Assembly (NCBI GenBank): GCA_016219375.1
Contig: JACRNC010000011.1
Span: 169,561 to 233,560, forward strand
Length of the DNA: 64,000 nucleotides
DNA from: Burkholderiales bacterium
GTDB lineage: Bacteria; Pseudomonadota; Gammaproteobacteria; Burkholderiales; Burkholderiaceae_C
Direction of reading: 5' to 3'
Shown here piece by piece: positions 25,412 to 35,164 of the stretch. Position 1 is the stretch's first letter, and every line of letters begins with the position of its first letter. The position numbers were made by a program, and so were the translations under genes. The notes beneath the pieces are model-generated. The model worked only from the letters and a program-made list of their open reading frames with translations, did not search any database and was not told the origin of the DNA.

Positions 25412-26767
25412 ATGACCCTCGCTCCCTTCCTCCACGGCCATGCCACGCACCCGGACTGGCGCATGGCGCTGAGCCTGGCGCTGGCGCAGGTCGATGCCCA
25501 GGCCACCCGGCGCGCCCATGCCGCCCGCCCGGCCGACCCCGCTTCAGACACCGACCCTGACTCCGCCGCTGCCGCCGACACCGTCAAGCACCCGGCCGAC
25601 GCGCCGGCGCCGCCGCAGGCGGACTCCACGCTGCCGCCCTCCATACCGGCCACACCGGCCGCACCGGCCGCCCAGCCCTTGCCGCTGGCCGCCGGCCAGC
25701 CTTCTGCCCCCACGCTGGGCTGGTGCTACCTCAGCGATCACTACGCCGCCTCCGCCGAGGCCATCCATGCCGAGCTGCAGCGCCGCTGCCCGGGCGTGGC
25801 CTGGGTCGGCGTGACGGCCGTCGGCGTGGCCGCCAGCGGGGTGGAGTACCTCAACGAGCCGGCCCTGGTGCTGATGCTGGCCGACCTGCCGCGCGAGTGC
25901 TTCCGCATCTTCAACGGCCCGCATCCCCTGCCGCCGGCGGAGAGCGGCTTCGAGGCGCACACCGCCCTCGTCCATGCCGACCCGTCCACGCCCGAGCTGG
26001 AGGAGCTGCTGGCCGAGCTCGCCCCGCGCACGGCCACCGGCTATCTGTTTGGTGGCCTGGCCAGCGCCCGCCACCGCGCCCGCCACATCGCCGGCGGCGT
26101 CTGGAGCGGCGGCCTCTCGGGCGTGGCCTTCGACCGCAGCGTGCAGCTGATCTCGCGCATCACCCAGGGCTGCCAGCCCATCGGCCCGGCGCGCGTCATC
26201 ACCGAGGCCGACCGTAACGTCGTCGTCAGCCTGGATGGCGAGCCCGCGCTCGACTGCCTGCTGCGCGACCTGGGCGCGGCCGACGCTCCCAGCCACCGCG
26301 AGCTGCTGCCGCGGCTGCGCACCACGCTGGCCGGCCTGAGCAGCGGCGCGGCCGATGCCATCCGCCGGCCCGGGCAGTTCGGCACCGACACCCGCGTGCG
26401 CCACCTGATCGGCCTGGACCCGCAGCGCCGAGGCCTGGCCGTGGCCGAAGAGGTGGACGAAGGCATGCAGCTGGCCTTCTGCACCCGCAACCCGCAAGCC
26501 GCGCGGCGAGACCTGGTGCGCATCGCAACCGAGATCCGCGAGGAGGTCGAGGGCGATGGTGAGCAGCCGCCCCGGCGCATGCTGGGCGCGCTCTACATCA
26601 GCTGCGCGGGGCGCGGCGGCCCGCACTTCGGCGGCGAGCATGCCGAGCTGCAGGCGCTGCAGCACGCGCTGGGCGAACTGCCGCTGGCCGGCTTCTTCGC
26701 CGGCGGCGAGATCGCCCGTGACCAGCTCTACGGCTACACCGGCGTGCTGACCGTCTTCGTCGCCTGA
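25412..26767 (+). CDS. FIST-domain sensory protein
   Basis: A 451-residue protein with FIST N and FIST C domains, predicted small-ligand sensor modules often linked to signal transduction. A Pro/Ala-rich insert occupies about residues 40-100, interrupting the N-domain. Family features include YLFGGLAS, GGVWSGGLSGVAF, RNVVVSLDGEPAL and the C-terminal GFFAGGEIARDQLYGYTGVLTVF. It has no effector domain. The ATG at 25412 begins the conserved region; a longer reading would start inside the heptamer array and is rejected. No signalling gene is adjacent. Confidence 0.88.
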   Translation: MTLAPFLHGHATHPDWRMALSLALAQVDAQATRRAHAARPADPASDTDPDSAAAADTVKHPADAPAPPQADSTLPPSIPATPAAPAAQPLPLAAGQPSAPTLGWCYLSDHYAASAEAIHAELQRRCPGVAWVGVTAVGVAASGVEYLNEPALVLMLADLPRECFRIFNGPHPLPPAESGFEAHTALVHADPSTPELEELLAELAPRTATGYLFGGLASARHRARHIAGGVWSGGLSGVAFDRSVQLISRITQGCQPIGPARVITEADRNVVVSLDGEPALDCLLRDLGAADAPSHRELLPRLRTTLAGLSSGAADAIRRPGQFGTDTRVRHLIGLDPQRRGLAVAEEVDEGMQLAFCTRNPQAARRDLVRIATEIREEVEGDGEQPPRRMLGALYISCAGRGGPHFGGEHAELQALQHALGELPLAGFFAGGEIARDQLYGYTGVLTVFVA

Positions 26768-26844
26768 GAGCGGGTCAAGGGGGCTGAGAGGAGGGGCCGA
26801 CCCGGCCCCTGATCTGCCGACGCCGGCGCCTACGTCACCGCCAC

Positions 26845-27050
26845 CGCGACCGCGACCGCGACCGCGACCGCGACCGCGACCGCGCGACCGGGCCACCGCG
26901 TCACCGCGCCCATCGCGCCCATCGCGCCATCGCGCCATCGCGCCATCGCGCCATCGCGCCACGCGCCACGCGCCACGCGCCACGCGCCACGCGCCGTGCG
27001 CCGTGCGCCGTGCGCCGTAAGCCATGCGCCATGCGCCATGCGCCATGCGC
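26845..27050. repeat. mosaic of short tandem repeats (6-, 8- and 7-bp units)
   Basis: In order: six perfect copies of CGCGAC (26845-26880); about six copies of CATCGCGC (26911-26960); five of CACGCGC; about three of CGTGCGC; about four of CATGCGC ending near 27050. All units contain a CGCG or GCGC core, as if one array evolved stepwise. It fills the first half of the 640-base gap after the FIST gene; the second half (27060-27400) shows no gene. Confidence 0.93.
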
Positions 27051-27407
27051 CCGCATCGCAGGCGGCAAGAGCTGCCGCTGCGCGCACAAGCGCCGGTCAA
27101 CTCGACCGGCCGCGACGGCCGCCCCATGCACCGCCGCGGCGCAGCTCCCTAGCTTGAAGGGCACCGCCCCCCTCCTTGGGGATCGTGGCCGCGCACCACG
27201 CGCGCGCACAGTGTCAGGCCGCCTCCACCGTGCGCACGACGGCTTCGAGGCGGGGCCGCACGGCCGCGGTGCGCAGCGCCCGCCCGGTGGCTGGCCGTCC
27301 ACCCGCCCACCCGGCCCGCCTGTCCGTCCGCCCGCCCCACGCTGCACCGCTCGCTCGCGCCATCAACTCCTGCCGTCGCCCGGCATCGCACCCAACAGGA
27401 GGCCGCC

Positions 27408-28472
27408 ATGAACCCGCTCGATCCCCGCCCCAGCCTGGGTGCCTGCAATGCCGCCGCAGGGCTGGGCTTGGCGGCCTCCAACTGGCAGCGCGCCCCGCGC
27501 CCGCCGGTGCGCATGGCCGCCGCGCCCCTGGTCTCGCCTTCGGCCGCGCACCACACGCTCGCGCCCCAGGGCGTGGCGCCGGTGCCTGCCCGCGCGGGTC
27601 TTGCGGCGATGCCCGCATCGGCTCGCCCGGCGGATCGGCCCACCGGCCCGTCGGCGGTGAGCGACGCTGCTGCGGCCGTGCGCGTGTCGGTGCGCGGCCC
27701 CGGGCCGCAGCCGGCGGCGGCAGGCCGCGCCCAGGGCGGCTCGGCCGCGGCAGTGGCCATCGGTGTGGGCCCAGGTCCGGACGTGGGTGGGGTCCGGGTC
27801 GCTGCTCAGGGCACCGGCCCGGCCGTCCACCCGGTGGCCCGTCCGGCCGCCGGCTCAGCCGCCATGTCCGCATCGTCGGCCCGCGCCAGCGCTCCCGTCG
27901 CAGGCGGCTTGGCTTTCCCTGCCCCGGGCGGGGCCGACGGCCTGCGCAGCAGCCACCGCGCCCCGGCAGGCATGGCCGGCATAGCGCCGGCGGGCCGCGG
28001 CGCCGGCCGGCCGGCGCTGTCCGACACACCGACGCCCGGCGGCCACGGTGCACCGGCCACCACGTGGCTCGCCGCCGAGCCGCCCGCGCCCTGGGCCGCG
28101 CGCGCCCCGCGCCCCTGGCCGCAGGACGACGCCGCTCACCTTGCCCACCCGGCTGATCGTACGGGTCGCGCGGATCGGGCAGATCAGGCAGGTCGGGCCG
28201 CCGCAGCCGCAGGCGCGAGGGCCCCGGACGCGCCGCCGGCCCCCGCCCCGCGTGCCTCGCAGCAGGCCGCCGGCCGCACCGCACGCGCCCGCGCCGGCTC
28301 GCGCGAGGTGGTCTTCGAGTTCATCGGCCAGGGCGCCCTGAGCGTGCTGTCGTCCATCACCGGGCGCTGCTACCGCTTCGAGCAGCCGGGCGCCCGCCTG
28401 GTGGTGGACAACCGCGACGTCGGCCAACTGGCCCGCGTGAGCCTGCTGCGCTGCCTGCAGCCGGCGGCCTGA
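27408..28472 (+). CDS. Ala/Pro-rich protein with a short conserved C-terminal domain
   Basis: A 354-residue protein. Residues 1-290 or so are Ala/Pro/Arg/Gly-rich low complexity. The last 60 residues look folded: EVVFEFIGQGALSVLSSITG, RCYRFEQPGARLVVDNRDV. This resembles a short beta-rich domain (TG...YRF..PG....VD.RD) that I associate with phage-derived and other proteobacterial proteins; I know no function. AGGAGG at 27397-27402 is an ideal ribosome binding site for the ATG. The first part could be non-genuine coding drift. Confidence 0.55.
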   Translation: MNPLDPRPSLGACNAAAGLGLAASNWQRAPRPPVRMAAAPLVSPSAAHHTLAPQGVAPVPARAGLAAMPASARPADRPTGPSAVSDAAAAVRVSVRGPGPQPAAAGRAQGGSAAAVAIGVGPGPDVGGVRVAAQGTGPAVHPVARPAAGSAAMSASSARASAPVAGGLAFPAPGGADGLRSSHRAPAGMAGIAPAGRGAGRPALSDTPTPGGHGAPATTWLAAEPPAPWAARAPRPWPQDDAAHLAHPADRTGRADRADQAGRAAAAAGARAPDAPPAPAPRASQQAAGRTARARAGSREVVFEFIGQGALSVLSSITGRCYRFEQPGARLVVDNRDVGQLARVSLLRCLQPAA

Positions 28473-28808
28473 CGGCGCCGAACTGGCGCGCTTTCCGGCA
28501 GCCACGGAGCGTGTGCTCAAGCCGCACGGCTGCGTCACGGCCAGCTGAGCAGTGCCCGAGCCGGGGTGGGCCCGTGCGTTCGGCCAGGCGGGACGGCTGC
28601 CCGAAGTGCAGGCCCAGCCCGGCCCTAACATCGCCTGCACCGGCCAGCCTGCACCGTAGTCTGCCCATGTGCTGCGGCCTCGCTCGCGGGGCATAGCTGC
28701 ACAAGATCCCAGCCACATAGCCAACCCGCTTGCCCCGGCTCGCCCCACCTCGGAGCGCCGCCCAGCCGTTGGGATGCCCGCCCCGCGTCACGTTCACCCG
28801 CCGTCAAC
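28473..28808 (+). other. 336-base gap before glcD; nothing recognised
   Basis: No gene, terminator with a T-tract, or clear promoter seen. The glcD ribosome binding site is also weak here. Confidence 0.35.
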
Positions 28809-30329
28809 TTGTCCGCCCTTCCCGCCCCCAGCCCCGACCGTGCGGCCTCGCCACCCGGCCGCGTCGACCGCGACGCGCGCCGTGATGAACTGGTGCGTGC
28901 GCTGCGTGCCGTCGTGCCGGCGCACACGCTGATCTGGCATGACGAGGGCACCACGCCCTATGAATGCGATGGCCTGACCGCCTACCGCCAGCGCCCGCTG
29001 GCCGTGGCCCTGCCGGAGACGCCGCAGCAGGTGCAGGCGGTGCTGCAGGTCTGCCACCGCCTGGGCGTGCCGGTGGTGGCGCGCGGCTCGGGCACGGGCC
29101 TCTCGGGTGGTGCGCTGCCGCATGAGCTGGGCCTCACGCTCAGCCTGACGCGGCTGAACCGCATCCTCAAGCTGGACCCGCTGGCCTGCACCGCCGTCGT
29201 GCAGTGCGGCGTGCGCAATACCGCCATCAGCGAGGCCGCGGCGCCGCACGGCCTGTACTACGCGCCGGACCCGAGCAGCCAGATCGCCTGCTCCATCGGC
29301 GGCAACGTGGCCGAGAACGCCGGCGGCGTGCACTGCCTGAAGTACGGCCTGACCGTGCACAACGTGCTGGGCGTGCGCGGCTACACCATCGAGGGCGAGC
29401 CGTTTGCCATCGGCGGCGACACGCTCGACTCCGCCGGCCTGGACCTGCTGGCCCTGCTGGTGGGCAGCGAGGGGCTGCTGGCGGTGGTCACCGAGGTGAC
29501 CGTGCGCCTGCTGCCGCGTCCGCGCCTGGCCCGCTGTCTGATGGCCAGCTTTGCCGACGTGCGCGCCGCGGGCGACGCCGTGGCGGCCATCATCGGCGCC
29601 GGCCTCATCCCCGCCGGGCTGGAGATGATGGACCGGCCCATGACGGCCGCGGTGGAGGACTTCGTCCATGCCGGCTACGACACCACGGCCGAGGCCATCC
29701 TGCTGTGCGAGAGCGACGGCACACCCGAGGAAGTGGCCGAGGAGATCGAGCGCATGACCGCGGTGCTCGTCGCGGCCGGCGCCACCGCGGTGCAGGTGAG
29801 CCAGGACGAGGCGCAGCGGCTGCGCTTCTGGAGCGGGCGCAAGAACGCCTTCCCGGCCAGCGGGCGCATCAGCCCCGACTACCTGTGCATGGACTCGACC
29901 ATCCCGCGCAAGCGCCTGGCCGACATGCTGCAGGCCATCACCGCGATGCAGGCCAAGCACGGGCTGCGCTGCGTCAACGTCTTCCATGCCGGCGACGGCA
30001 ACCTGCACCCGCTGATCCTGTTCGACGCCAACGATGCGGACGAGCTGGCCCGGGCCGAAGCCTTCGGCGCCGAGATCCTGGAGACCAGCGTCGCGATGGG
30101 CGGCACTGTCACCGGCGAGCACGGCGTGGGCGTGGAAAAGCTCAACTCCATGTGCGTGCAGTTCTCGCCCGAGGAGCGCGAGCAGATGCTGGCCGTCAAG
30201 CGCGCCTTTGATCCGCAGGGCCTGCTCAACCCCGGCAAGGCCATCCCCACGCTCAGCCGCTGCGCCGAATACGGCCGCATGCTGGTGCGCGGCGGGGCAC
30301 TGAGCTTCCCGGAGCTGGAGCGGTTCTGA
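28809..30329 (+). CDS. glcD: glycolate oxidase subunit GlcD (FAD-linked)
   Basis: A 506-residue FAD-dependent 2-hydroxyacid dehydrogenase, closely matching E. coli GlcD along its length: TPYECDGLTAYR, VVARGSGTGLSGGALP, YYAPDPSSQIACSIGGNVAENAGG, GSEGLLAVVTEVT, FWSGRKNAFPASGRISPDY, NVFHAGDGNLHPLILFD and the C-terminal FPELERF. It oxidises glycolate to glyoxylate. The start is a TTG at 28809 with no clear ribosome binding site, so the true start may be further in. glcE and glcF, which normally follow, are absent; a convergent sbp gene lies downstream. Confidence 0.93.
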   Translation: MSALPAPSPDRAASPPGRVDRDARRDELVRALRAVVPAHTLIWHDEGTTPYECDGLTAYRQRPLAVALPETPQQVQAVLQVCHRLGVPVVARGSGTGLSGGALPHELGLTLSLTRLNRILKLDPLACTAVVQCGVRNTAISEAAAPHGLYYAPDPSSQIACSIGGNVAENAGGVHCLKYGLTVHNVLGVRGYTIEGEPFAIGGDTLDSAGLDLLALLVGSEGLLAVVTEVTVRLLPRPRLARCLMASFADVRAAGDAVAAIIGAGLIPAGLEMMDRPMTAAVEDFVHAGYDTTAEAILLCESDGTPEEVAEEIERMTAVLVAAGATAVQVSQDEAQRLRFWSGRKNAFPASGRISPDYLCMDSTIPRKRLADMLQAITAMQAKHGLRCVNVFHAGDGNLHPLILFDANDADELARAEAFGAEILETSVAMGGTVTGEHGVGVEKLNSMCVQFSPEEREQMLAVKRAFDPQGLLNPGKAIPTLSRCAEYGRMLVRGGALSFPELERF

Positions 30330-30380
30330 TCCGCCGCATGGGCCGCGGCCTGCGGCCGGCGCAGCGCCCGGCCGGAGCAG

Positions 30381-30418
30381 AAAAAACGGGCCGCTCAGGC
30401 TGAACGCCTGGCGGCCCG
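30381..30418 (-). terminator. intrinsic terminator of sbp
   Basis: Minus strand: CGGGCCGC pairs with GCGGCCCG, with an inner CAGGC/GCCTG stem, followed by six T (30386-30381). It lies about 95 bases after the sbp stop and 50 bases after the convergent glcD stop. Confidence 0.85.
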
Positions 30419-30512
30419 CGAAGGTGCGGCGAATCGCTTTTCGCCGCCCCGCCCACGATCCGGGTGGGCCGGGCCGGCGCAGCACCTGGCTGCCGCCGCC
30501 CGGCGCTCGGTC

Positions 30513-31538
30513 TCAACGGTTGGCGTAGATCTGGTCGAAGACGCCGCCGTCGTTGAAGTGCGTCTTCTGCGCCTGCTGCCAGTTGCCGAAGACGCTCTCC
30601 AGCGTGAAGAGCTTGAGCTTGGGGAACTGCGCGGCGTACTTGGCCGCCACCTTGGCATCGGTCGGCCGGTAGTAGTTGGCCGCGGCGATCTCCTGGCCTT
30701 GCGGCGTGTACAGGTACTCCAGGTAGGCCTGGGCGAGCGCGCGGGTGCCGCGCTTGTCCACCACCTTGTCGACCACCGCTACCGGCGGCTCGGCCAGGAT
30801 GCTGACCGAGGGCGCGACGATGTCGAACTTGTCCGGCCCCAGCTCCTTGATGGCCAGCAGGGCCTCGTTCTCCCAGGCCAGCAGCACGTCGCCGATGCCG
30901 CGCTCGACGAACGTGGTGGTGGCGCCGCGGGCGCCCGAGTCGAGCACCGGCACGTTCTTGTACAGGCGGCCGACGAACTCCTGCGCCTTGGCCGGCGTGC
31001 CGTACTTCTGCTGGGCATAGCCCCAGGCCGCCAGATAGTTCCAGCGCGCGCCGCCGGAGGTCTTGGGGTTCGGCGTGATCACGCTCACCCCGGGCTTGAC
31101 CAGGTCGTCCCAGTCCTTGATCTGCTTGGGGTTGCCCTTGCGCACCAGGAAGACGATGGTGGACGTGTAGGGCGAGCTGTTGTGCGGCAGGCGCTTTTGC
31201 CAGTCGGGCGGCAGCAGCTTGGCCTTGGCTGCGATCTCGTCGATGTCGTAGGCCAGGGCCAGCGTCACCACGTCGGCCTCCAGGCCGTCGATGACCGAGC
31301 GGGCCTGCTTGCCCGAGCCGCCGTGCGAGGCGCGCAGGGTCACGTCCTGGCCGGTCTTGGCCTTCCAGTGCTGGGCGAAGGCCTTGTTGAAGTCCTGATA
31401 GAGCTCGCGCGTCGGGTCGTAGGACACGTTGAGCAGGCTCTGCTGCTGCGCCCAGGCGGGGGCACCGGCAAGGGTCAGGGCGGTGACGGCCGCAGCGGCG
31501 AAGGCACGGCGGCTCCAGTGGCGGATAGAGGCGTTCAT
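30513..31538 (-). CDS. sbp: sulfate-binding periplasmic protein
   Basis: A 341-residue sulfate/thiosulfate ABC-transporter binding protein. A signal peptide ([19 protein letters not shown]) precedes [65 protein letters not shown] and GGVFDQIY, all standard Sbp blocks. It delivers sulfate to CysTWA. No cysTWA or other transporter gene follows, so it is an orphan binding protein. It is divergent from a thioredoxin-like gene over 215 bases holding a palindrome (31626-31644) that could be an operator. Confidence 0.94.
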   Translation of the reverse strand: MNASIRHWSRRAFAAAAVTALTLAGAPAWAQQQSLLNVSYDPTRELYQDFNKAFAQHWKAKTGQDVTLRASHGGSGKQARSVIDGLEADVVTLALAYDIDEIAAKAKLLPPDWQKRLPHNSSPYTSTIVFLVRKGNPKQIKDWDDLVKPGVSVITPNPKTSGGARWNYLAAWGYAQQKYGTPAKAQEFVGRLYKNVPVLDSGARGATTTFVERGIGDVLLAWENEALLAIKELGPDKFDIVAPSVSILAEPPVAVVDKVVDKRGTRALAQAYLEYLYTPQGQEIAAANYYRPTDAKVAAKYAAQFPKLKLFTLESVFGNWQQAQKTHFNDGGVFDQIYANR

Positions 31539-31625
31539 GGGACGGCGGCTTGGCGTGTGCGCTGTTGGAATGAAGCCATGCTAGGCAGCCGCCTCCTGCG
31601 GCGGAACCAAGTCTTGCGCCGGTTG

Positions 31626-31644
31626 ATATGCGGGCCGCGCATAT
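31626..31644. promoter_or_regulatory. inverted repeat in the sbp/thioredoxin divergent region
   Basis: ATATGCG and CGCATAT are 7-bp perfect arms with a 5-base GC spacer. It is the most AT-rich spot of this region. A binding site for a sulfur regulator such as CysB is a guess from context. Confidence 0.35.
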
Positions 31645-31753
31645 GAGGCGCGCGGTCTGCGCTGCGCTCTCATTGGGCTGCACATCGCGGCCGGCGCCCG
31701 GCCAGCAGGCCACCCAAGCCGGTCGGCCTCAGCCGCTTTGGGACAATCCGCGC

Positions 31754-32143
31754 ATGACCACCGCGCCCGCCGCCCCGCCCCAGCTGCTCATCGCCTGCCT
31801 GTGCGCGCAGTGGTGCGGCACCTGCCGCGAATACCGCGCGGCTTTTCAGCAGCTGGCCGCCGCGCTGCCGCAGCACCGCTGGCGCTGGCTGGACATCGAG
31901 GACGAGGCCGATCTGGCCGACGAGATCGACATCGAGACCTTCCCGACGCTGCTCATCGTCCACGACGCCCAGGTGCGCTTTGCCGGCACCGTGCTGCCCC
32001 GCGCCGGGGATGCGCAGCGGCTGGTCGAATCGGTGGCCGACCAGATCGAGCGCGGCGTGCCGCCACCGGCAGGGCCGGGGCCGGCGGATCAGGATGCCGC
32101 CTGGGCCGCCCTGGCCGGGGCGCTGTGGGCCGAGGGCGCCTGA
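31754..32143 (+). CDS. thioredoxin-like protein
   Basis: A 129-residue thioredoxin fold with the redox motif WCGTC near residue 20 (LCAQWCGTCREYRAAF) and FPTLLIV with the cis-Pro. It has no signal peptide, so it is probably cytoplasmic. Its partner is unknown. GACAAT ends 7 bases before the ATG and no Shine-Dalgarno sequence is visible, suggesting a very short leader. It converges with purH. Confidence 0.88.
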   Translation: MTTAPAAPPQLLIACLCAQWCGTCREYRAAFQQLAAALPQHRWRWLDIEDEADLADEIDIETFPTLLIVHDAQVRFAGTVLPRAGDAQRLVESVADQIERGVPPPAGPGPADQDAAWAALAGALWAEGA

Positions 32144-32272
32144 GCCTCGGCCGCGCTCCGCGGAGCGTGCGCCCCGCGTGGTCGGCCCGGCGGCCGATGG
32201 CCTAGGAGGGCGAGGCCCCGCCCACCAGCTGCAGGTGCCGGCAGCACGCGCGTCGCCGGTGCCCGCCCGGGC

Positions 32273-33871
32273 TCAATGCCGGAAGTGCCGCGTGCCGGTG
32301 AAGACCATCGCGATGCCGCGCTCGTCGGCTGCGGCGATCACCTCGTCGTCGCGCACGCTGCCGCCGGGCTGGATCACGCAGCGCGCACCGGCGTCGATGA
32401 CCACGTCCAGCCCGTCACGGAAGGGGAAGAAGGCGTCGCTGGCCACGGCCGAGCCCTGCAGCGTCAGGCCGGCGTTGTCGGCCTTGATGCTGGCGATGCG
32501 CGCGGAGTCGATGCGGCTCATCTGGCCGGCGCCCACGCCCATCGTCATGCCGCCGGCGCAGAAGACGATGGCATTGCTCTTGACGAACTTGGCCACCTTC
32601 CAGGCGAAGAGCAGGTCCTGCATCTGCTGCCCGGTGGGCTGCAGCTTGGTGACGACCTTGAGTGCGGCCGGCTCGAAGTCCAGGTTGTCGGCCGTCTGCA
32701 GCAGCAGACCCGATCCCACGCGCTTGGCATCCACCGCGTTGAGGCCCTGCTGCCACGGCGTGTCGCCGCCCGGCGGCAGGTCGATGTGTAGCAGGCGGGT
32801 GTTGGGCTTGGCGGCGAACACCGCACGGGCCTCGTCGCTGAAGCCCGGGGCGATCAGCACCTCGACGAACTGCTTGGCCACCTTCTGCGCGGCCTCGCCG
32901 TCCAGCGGGCGGTTGAAGGCGATGATGCCGCCGAAGGCGGACGTGGGGTCGGTCTGGAAGGCCTTGGCATAGGCCTCGGCCGGGTTCGCGCCCAGGGCCA
33001 CGCCGCAGGGGTTGGCATGCTTGACGATGACGCAGGCCGGGGTGTCGAAGCTCTTGACGCATTCCCACGCCGCATCGGCATCGGCGATGTTGTTGTAGGA
33101 CAGCTCCTTGCCCTGCAGTTGCCTGGCGGTGACCAGCGAGCCGGGGGCGGGGTGCAGGTCGCGGTAGAAGGCGGCGGCCTGGTGGGGGTTCTCTCCGTAA
33201 CGCAGGTCCTGCAGCTTGACGAAGATGCCGTTGGACTGCGCCGGGAAGGCGCTGCGCGTGGGCTGCTGGCCTTCATCGGCGAGCGTCAGCGAAGACAGGT
33301 AGTCGCTGATCGCGCCGTCGTATTGCGCGATGCGGTTGAAGGCGGCCACGGCCAGCTTGAAGCGGGTGGCGCGGCTCACCCGGCCGCCCTGCTGGATCTG
33401 CTCGATCACCTCGGCGTACTGGCTGGCATCGGTCAGCACTGCGACGTCGGCCCAGTTCTTGGCGGCGGAGCGCACCATCGCCGGGCCGCCGATGTCGATG
33501 TTCTCGATCGCGTCCTCCAGCGTGCAGCCGGGCTTGGCGACCGTGGCCTCGAAGGGATAGAGGTTGACCACCAGCAGGTCGATGGTGGCGATGTCGTGCT
33601 CTTTCAGCGCGGCCATGTGCGCGGGCAGGTCGCGGCGGGCCAGCAGGCCGCCGTGCACGCGCGGGTGCAGCGTCTTGACCCGGCCGTCGAGCATCTCCGG
33701 AAAGCCCGTCATGTCGGCCACCTCGGTGACCGGCAGGCCCTGATCGGCCAGCAGCCTGGCGGTGCCGCCGGTGGACAGCAGGCGCACGCCGGCGCCATGC
33801 AGCGCGCGGGCCAGCTCGACGATGCCGGTCTTGTCGGAAACGGAAAGGAGGGCGGTCAGGGTGTGGGACAT
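32273..33871 (-). CDS. purH: bifunctional AICAR formyltransferase/IMP cyclohydrolase
   Basis: A 532-residue PurH that catalyses the last two steps of IMP synthesis. The N-terminal cyclohydrolase domain includes [21 protein letters not shown] and [10 protein letters not shown]; the C-terminal transformylase includes [37 protein letters not shown] and [10 protein letters not shown]. The length is standard. It is the third gene of dusB-fis-purH, starting 16 bases after fis, so it is probably coexpressed with growth-linked genes. Confidence 0.97.
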   Translation of the reverse strand: MSHTLTALLSVSDKTGIVELARALHGAGVRLLSTGGTARLLADQGLPVTEVADMTGFPEMLDGRVKTLHPRVHGGLLARRDLPAHMAALKEHDIATIDLLVVNLYPFEATVAKPGCTLEDAIENIDIGGPAMVRSAAKNWADVAVLTDASQYAEVIEQIQQGGRVSRATRFKLAVAAFNRIAQYDGAISDYLSSLTLADEGQQPTRSAFPAQSNGIFVKLQDLRYGENPHQAAAFYRDLHPAPGSLVTARQLQGKELSYNNIADADAAWECVKSFDTPACVIVKHANPCGVALGANPAEAYAKAFQTDPTSAFGGIIAFNRPLDGEAAQKVAKQFVEVLIAPGFSDEARAVFAAKPNTRLLHIDLPPGGDTPWQQGLNAVDAKRVGSGLLLQTADNLDFEPAALKVVTKLQPTGQQMQDLLFAWKVAKFVKSNAIVFCAGGMTMGVGAGQMSRIDSARIASIKADNAGLTLQGSAVASDAFFPFRDGLDVVIDAGARCVIQPGGSVRDDEVIAAADERGIAMVFTGTRHFRH

Positions 33872-33887
33872 GTGCGAGGTCCTGGGT

Positions 33888-34124
33888 TTACTTGATCAGT
33901 TTGTGTTCGACGAGCTTGCGGCGCAGCGTGTTGCGGTTGATGCCCAGCCATTCGGCGGCGCGCGACTGGTTGCCCTCGGCCTGCTGCATCACCACCTCCA
34001 GCAGCGGGCGCTCGACGGTGGCGACGATCATGTCGTACATGGAGTGCGGCTCGGCGCCGCGCAGGTCGCGGAAATAGCTCTCCAGCGAGGAGCGGATGCA
34101 GTCCTCGATCAGCTTCTTGCTCAT
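33888..34124 (-). CDS. fis: DNA-binding protein Fis
   Basis: A 78-residue Fis. The C-terminal helix-turn-helix is [27 protein letters not shown]; the N-terminal part ([21 protein letters not shown]) is shorter than in E. coli, as is normal for betaproteobacteria. Fis bends DNA, shapes the nucleoid and activates rRNA promoters. Its start overlaps the dusB stop by 4 bases, giving the conserved dusB-fis arrangement. Confidence 0.95.
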   Translation of the reverse strand: MSKKLIEDCIRSSLESYFRDLRGAEPHSMYDMIVATVERPLLEVVMQQAEGNQSRAAEWLGINRNTLRRKLVEHKLIK

Positions 34125-35164
34125 GCGGCTTGTGCTTCTGGGGCGGGCTCGGCCACGGCGCCCACCGCGCGGGGCAGCAGCGGATGGGCCAGGGCCAGCT
34201 CGTCGAAATAGTCGGTGACGGCAGCGAGCTGCTCGTCGCAGTGCTCGATCCGGTTCATGCGGGCGCGGAAGGCGCCGCCGCCGGGCAGCGCATGCACCGC
34301 CCAGCCGATGTGCTTGCGCGCCGTGCGCACGCCGGTGTAGTCGCCATAGAGGCCGTAGTGGTCCTGCAGGTGCTCCACCAGCCAGTCGCGCACCTGGCGC
34401 GTGGGCGGCGGCGACAGCTCCTGGCCGGTGGCCAGGAAGTGCGCCACCTCGCGGAAGATCCACGGCCGCCCCTGCGCGGCGCGGCCGATCATGAGGGCAT
34501 CGGCCCCGGTTGCGGCCAGCACCTGCGCGGCCTTGGCCGGCGAGTCAATGTCGCCATTGGCCACCACCGGGATGCGCACCGCGGCCTTGACCGCGGCGAT
34601 GGTGTCGTATTCAGCCTGGCCGCTGTAGCCCTGCTCGCGCGTGCGGCCGTGCACGGTGAGCATGGCCACGCCGGCGCTCTCGGCCATGCGGGCGATGCGC
34701 TCGGCGTTCTTGTGCTGCGCGCACCAGCCGGTGCGCATCTTCAGTGTCACCGGCACGTTGCGCGGCGCGCAGGCCGCGACCACCGCCTCGACGATCTGCG
34801 CGGCGAGCGCCTCGTCCTGCATCAGCGCCGAGCCCGCCCACTTGTTGCACACCTTCTTGGCCGGGCAGCCCATGTTGATGTCGATGACCTGGGCGCCGCG
34901 GTCGATGTTGTAGGCCGCGGCCTCGGCCATCATGGCCGGCTCCGTGCCGGCGATCTGCACGGCGATGGGCTCCACCTCGCCGTCATGGTTGGCGCGGCGC
35001 GAGGTCTTCAGGCTGTCCCACAGCTCGCGGCGCGAGGTGACCATCTCGCTGACCGCATAGCCCGCGCCCAGGCGCTTGCACAGCTGCCGGAACGGCCGGT
35101 CGGTGACGCCGGCCATCGGCGCCACGAACAGGCGGTTGGGCAAGGCGATGGGGCCGATGTGCAT
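34121..35164 (-). CDS. dusB: tRNA-dihydrouridine synthase B
   Basis: A 347-residue FMN enzyme reducing uridine in the tRNA D-loop. APMAGVTDRPFRQLCK, INMGCPAKKVCNKWAGSALM (catalytic Cys), TLKMRTGW, LTVHGRTREQGYSG, VVANGDI and MIGRAAQGRPWIF are DusB signatures. The ATG at 35162-35164 starts the conserved sequence. It is the first gene of the dusB-fis-purH operon. The C-terminus has an extra Ala/Pro/Glu tail. Confidence 0.96.
   Translation of the reverse strand: MHIGPIALPNRLFVAPMAGVTDRPFRQLCKRLGAGYAVSEMVTSRRELWDSLKTSRRANHDGEVEPIAVQIAGTEPAMMAEAAAYNIDRGAQVIDINMGCPAKKVCNKWAGSALMQDEALAAQIVEAVVAACAPRNVPVTLKMRTGWCAQHKNAERIARMAESAGVAMLTVHGRTREQGYSGQAEYDTIAAVKAAVRIPVVANGDIDSPAKAAQVLAATGADALMIGRAAQGRPWIFREVAHFLATGQELSPPPTRQVRDWLVEHLQDHYGLYGDYTGVRTARKHIGWAVHALPGGGAFRARMNRIEHCDEQLAAVTDYFDELALAHPLLPRAVGAVAEPAPEAQAA

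Noticed and set aside
26845..27050. CRISPR array
   Set aside because: Units are 6-8 bases in direct tandem without spacers; no cas genes.
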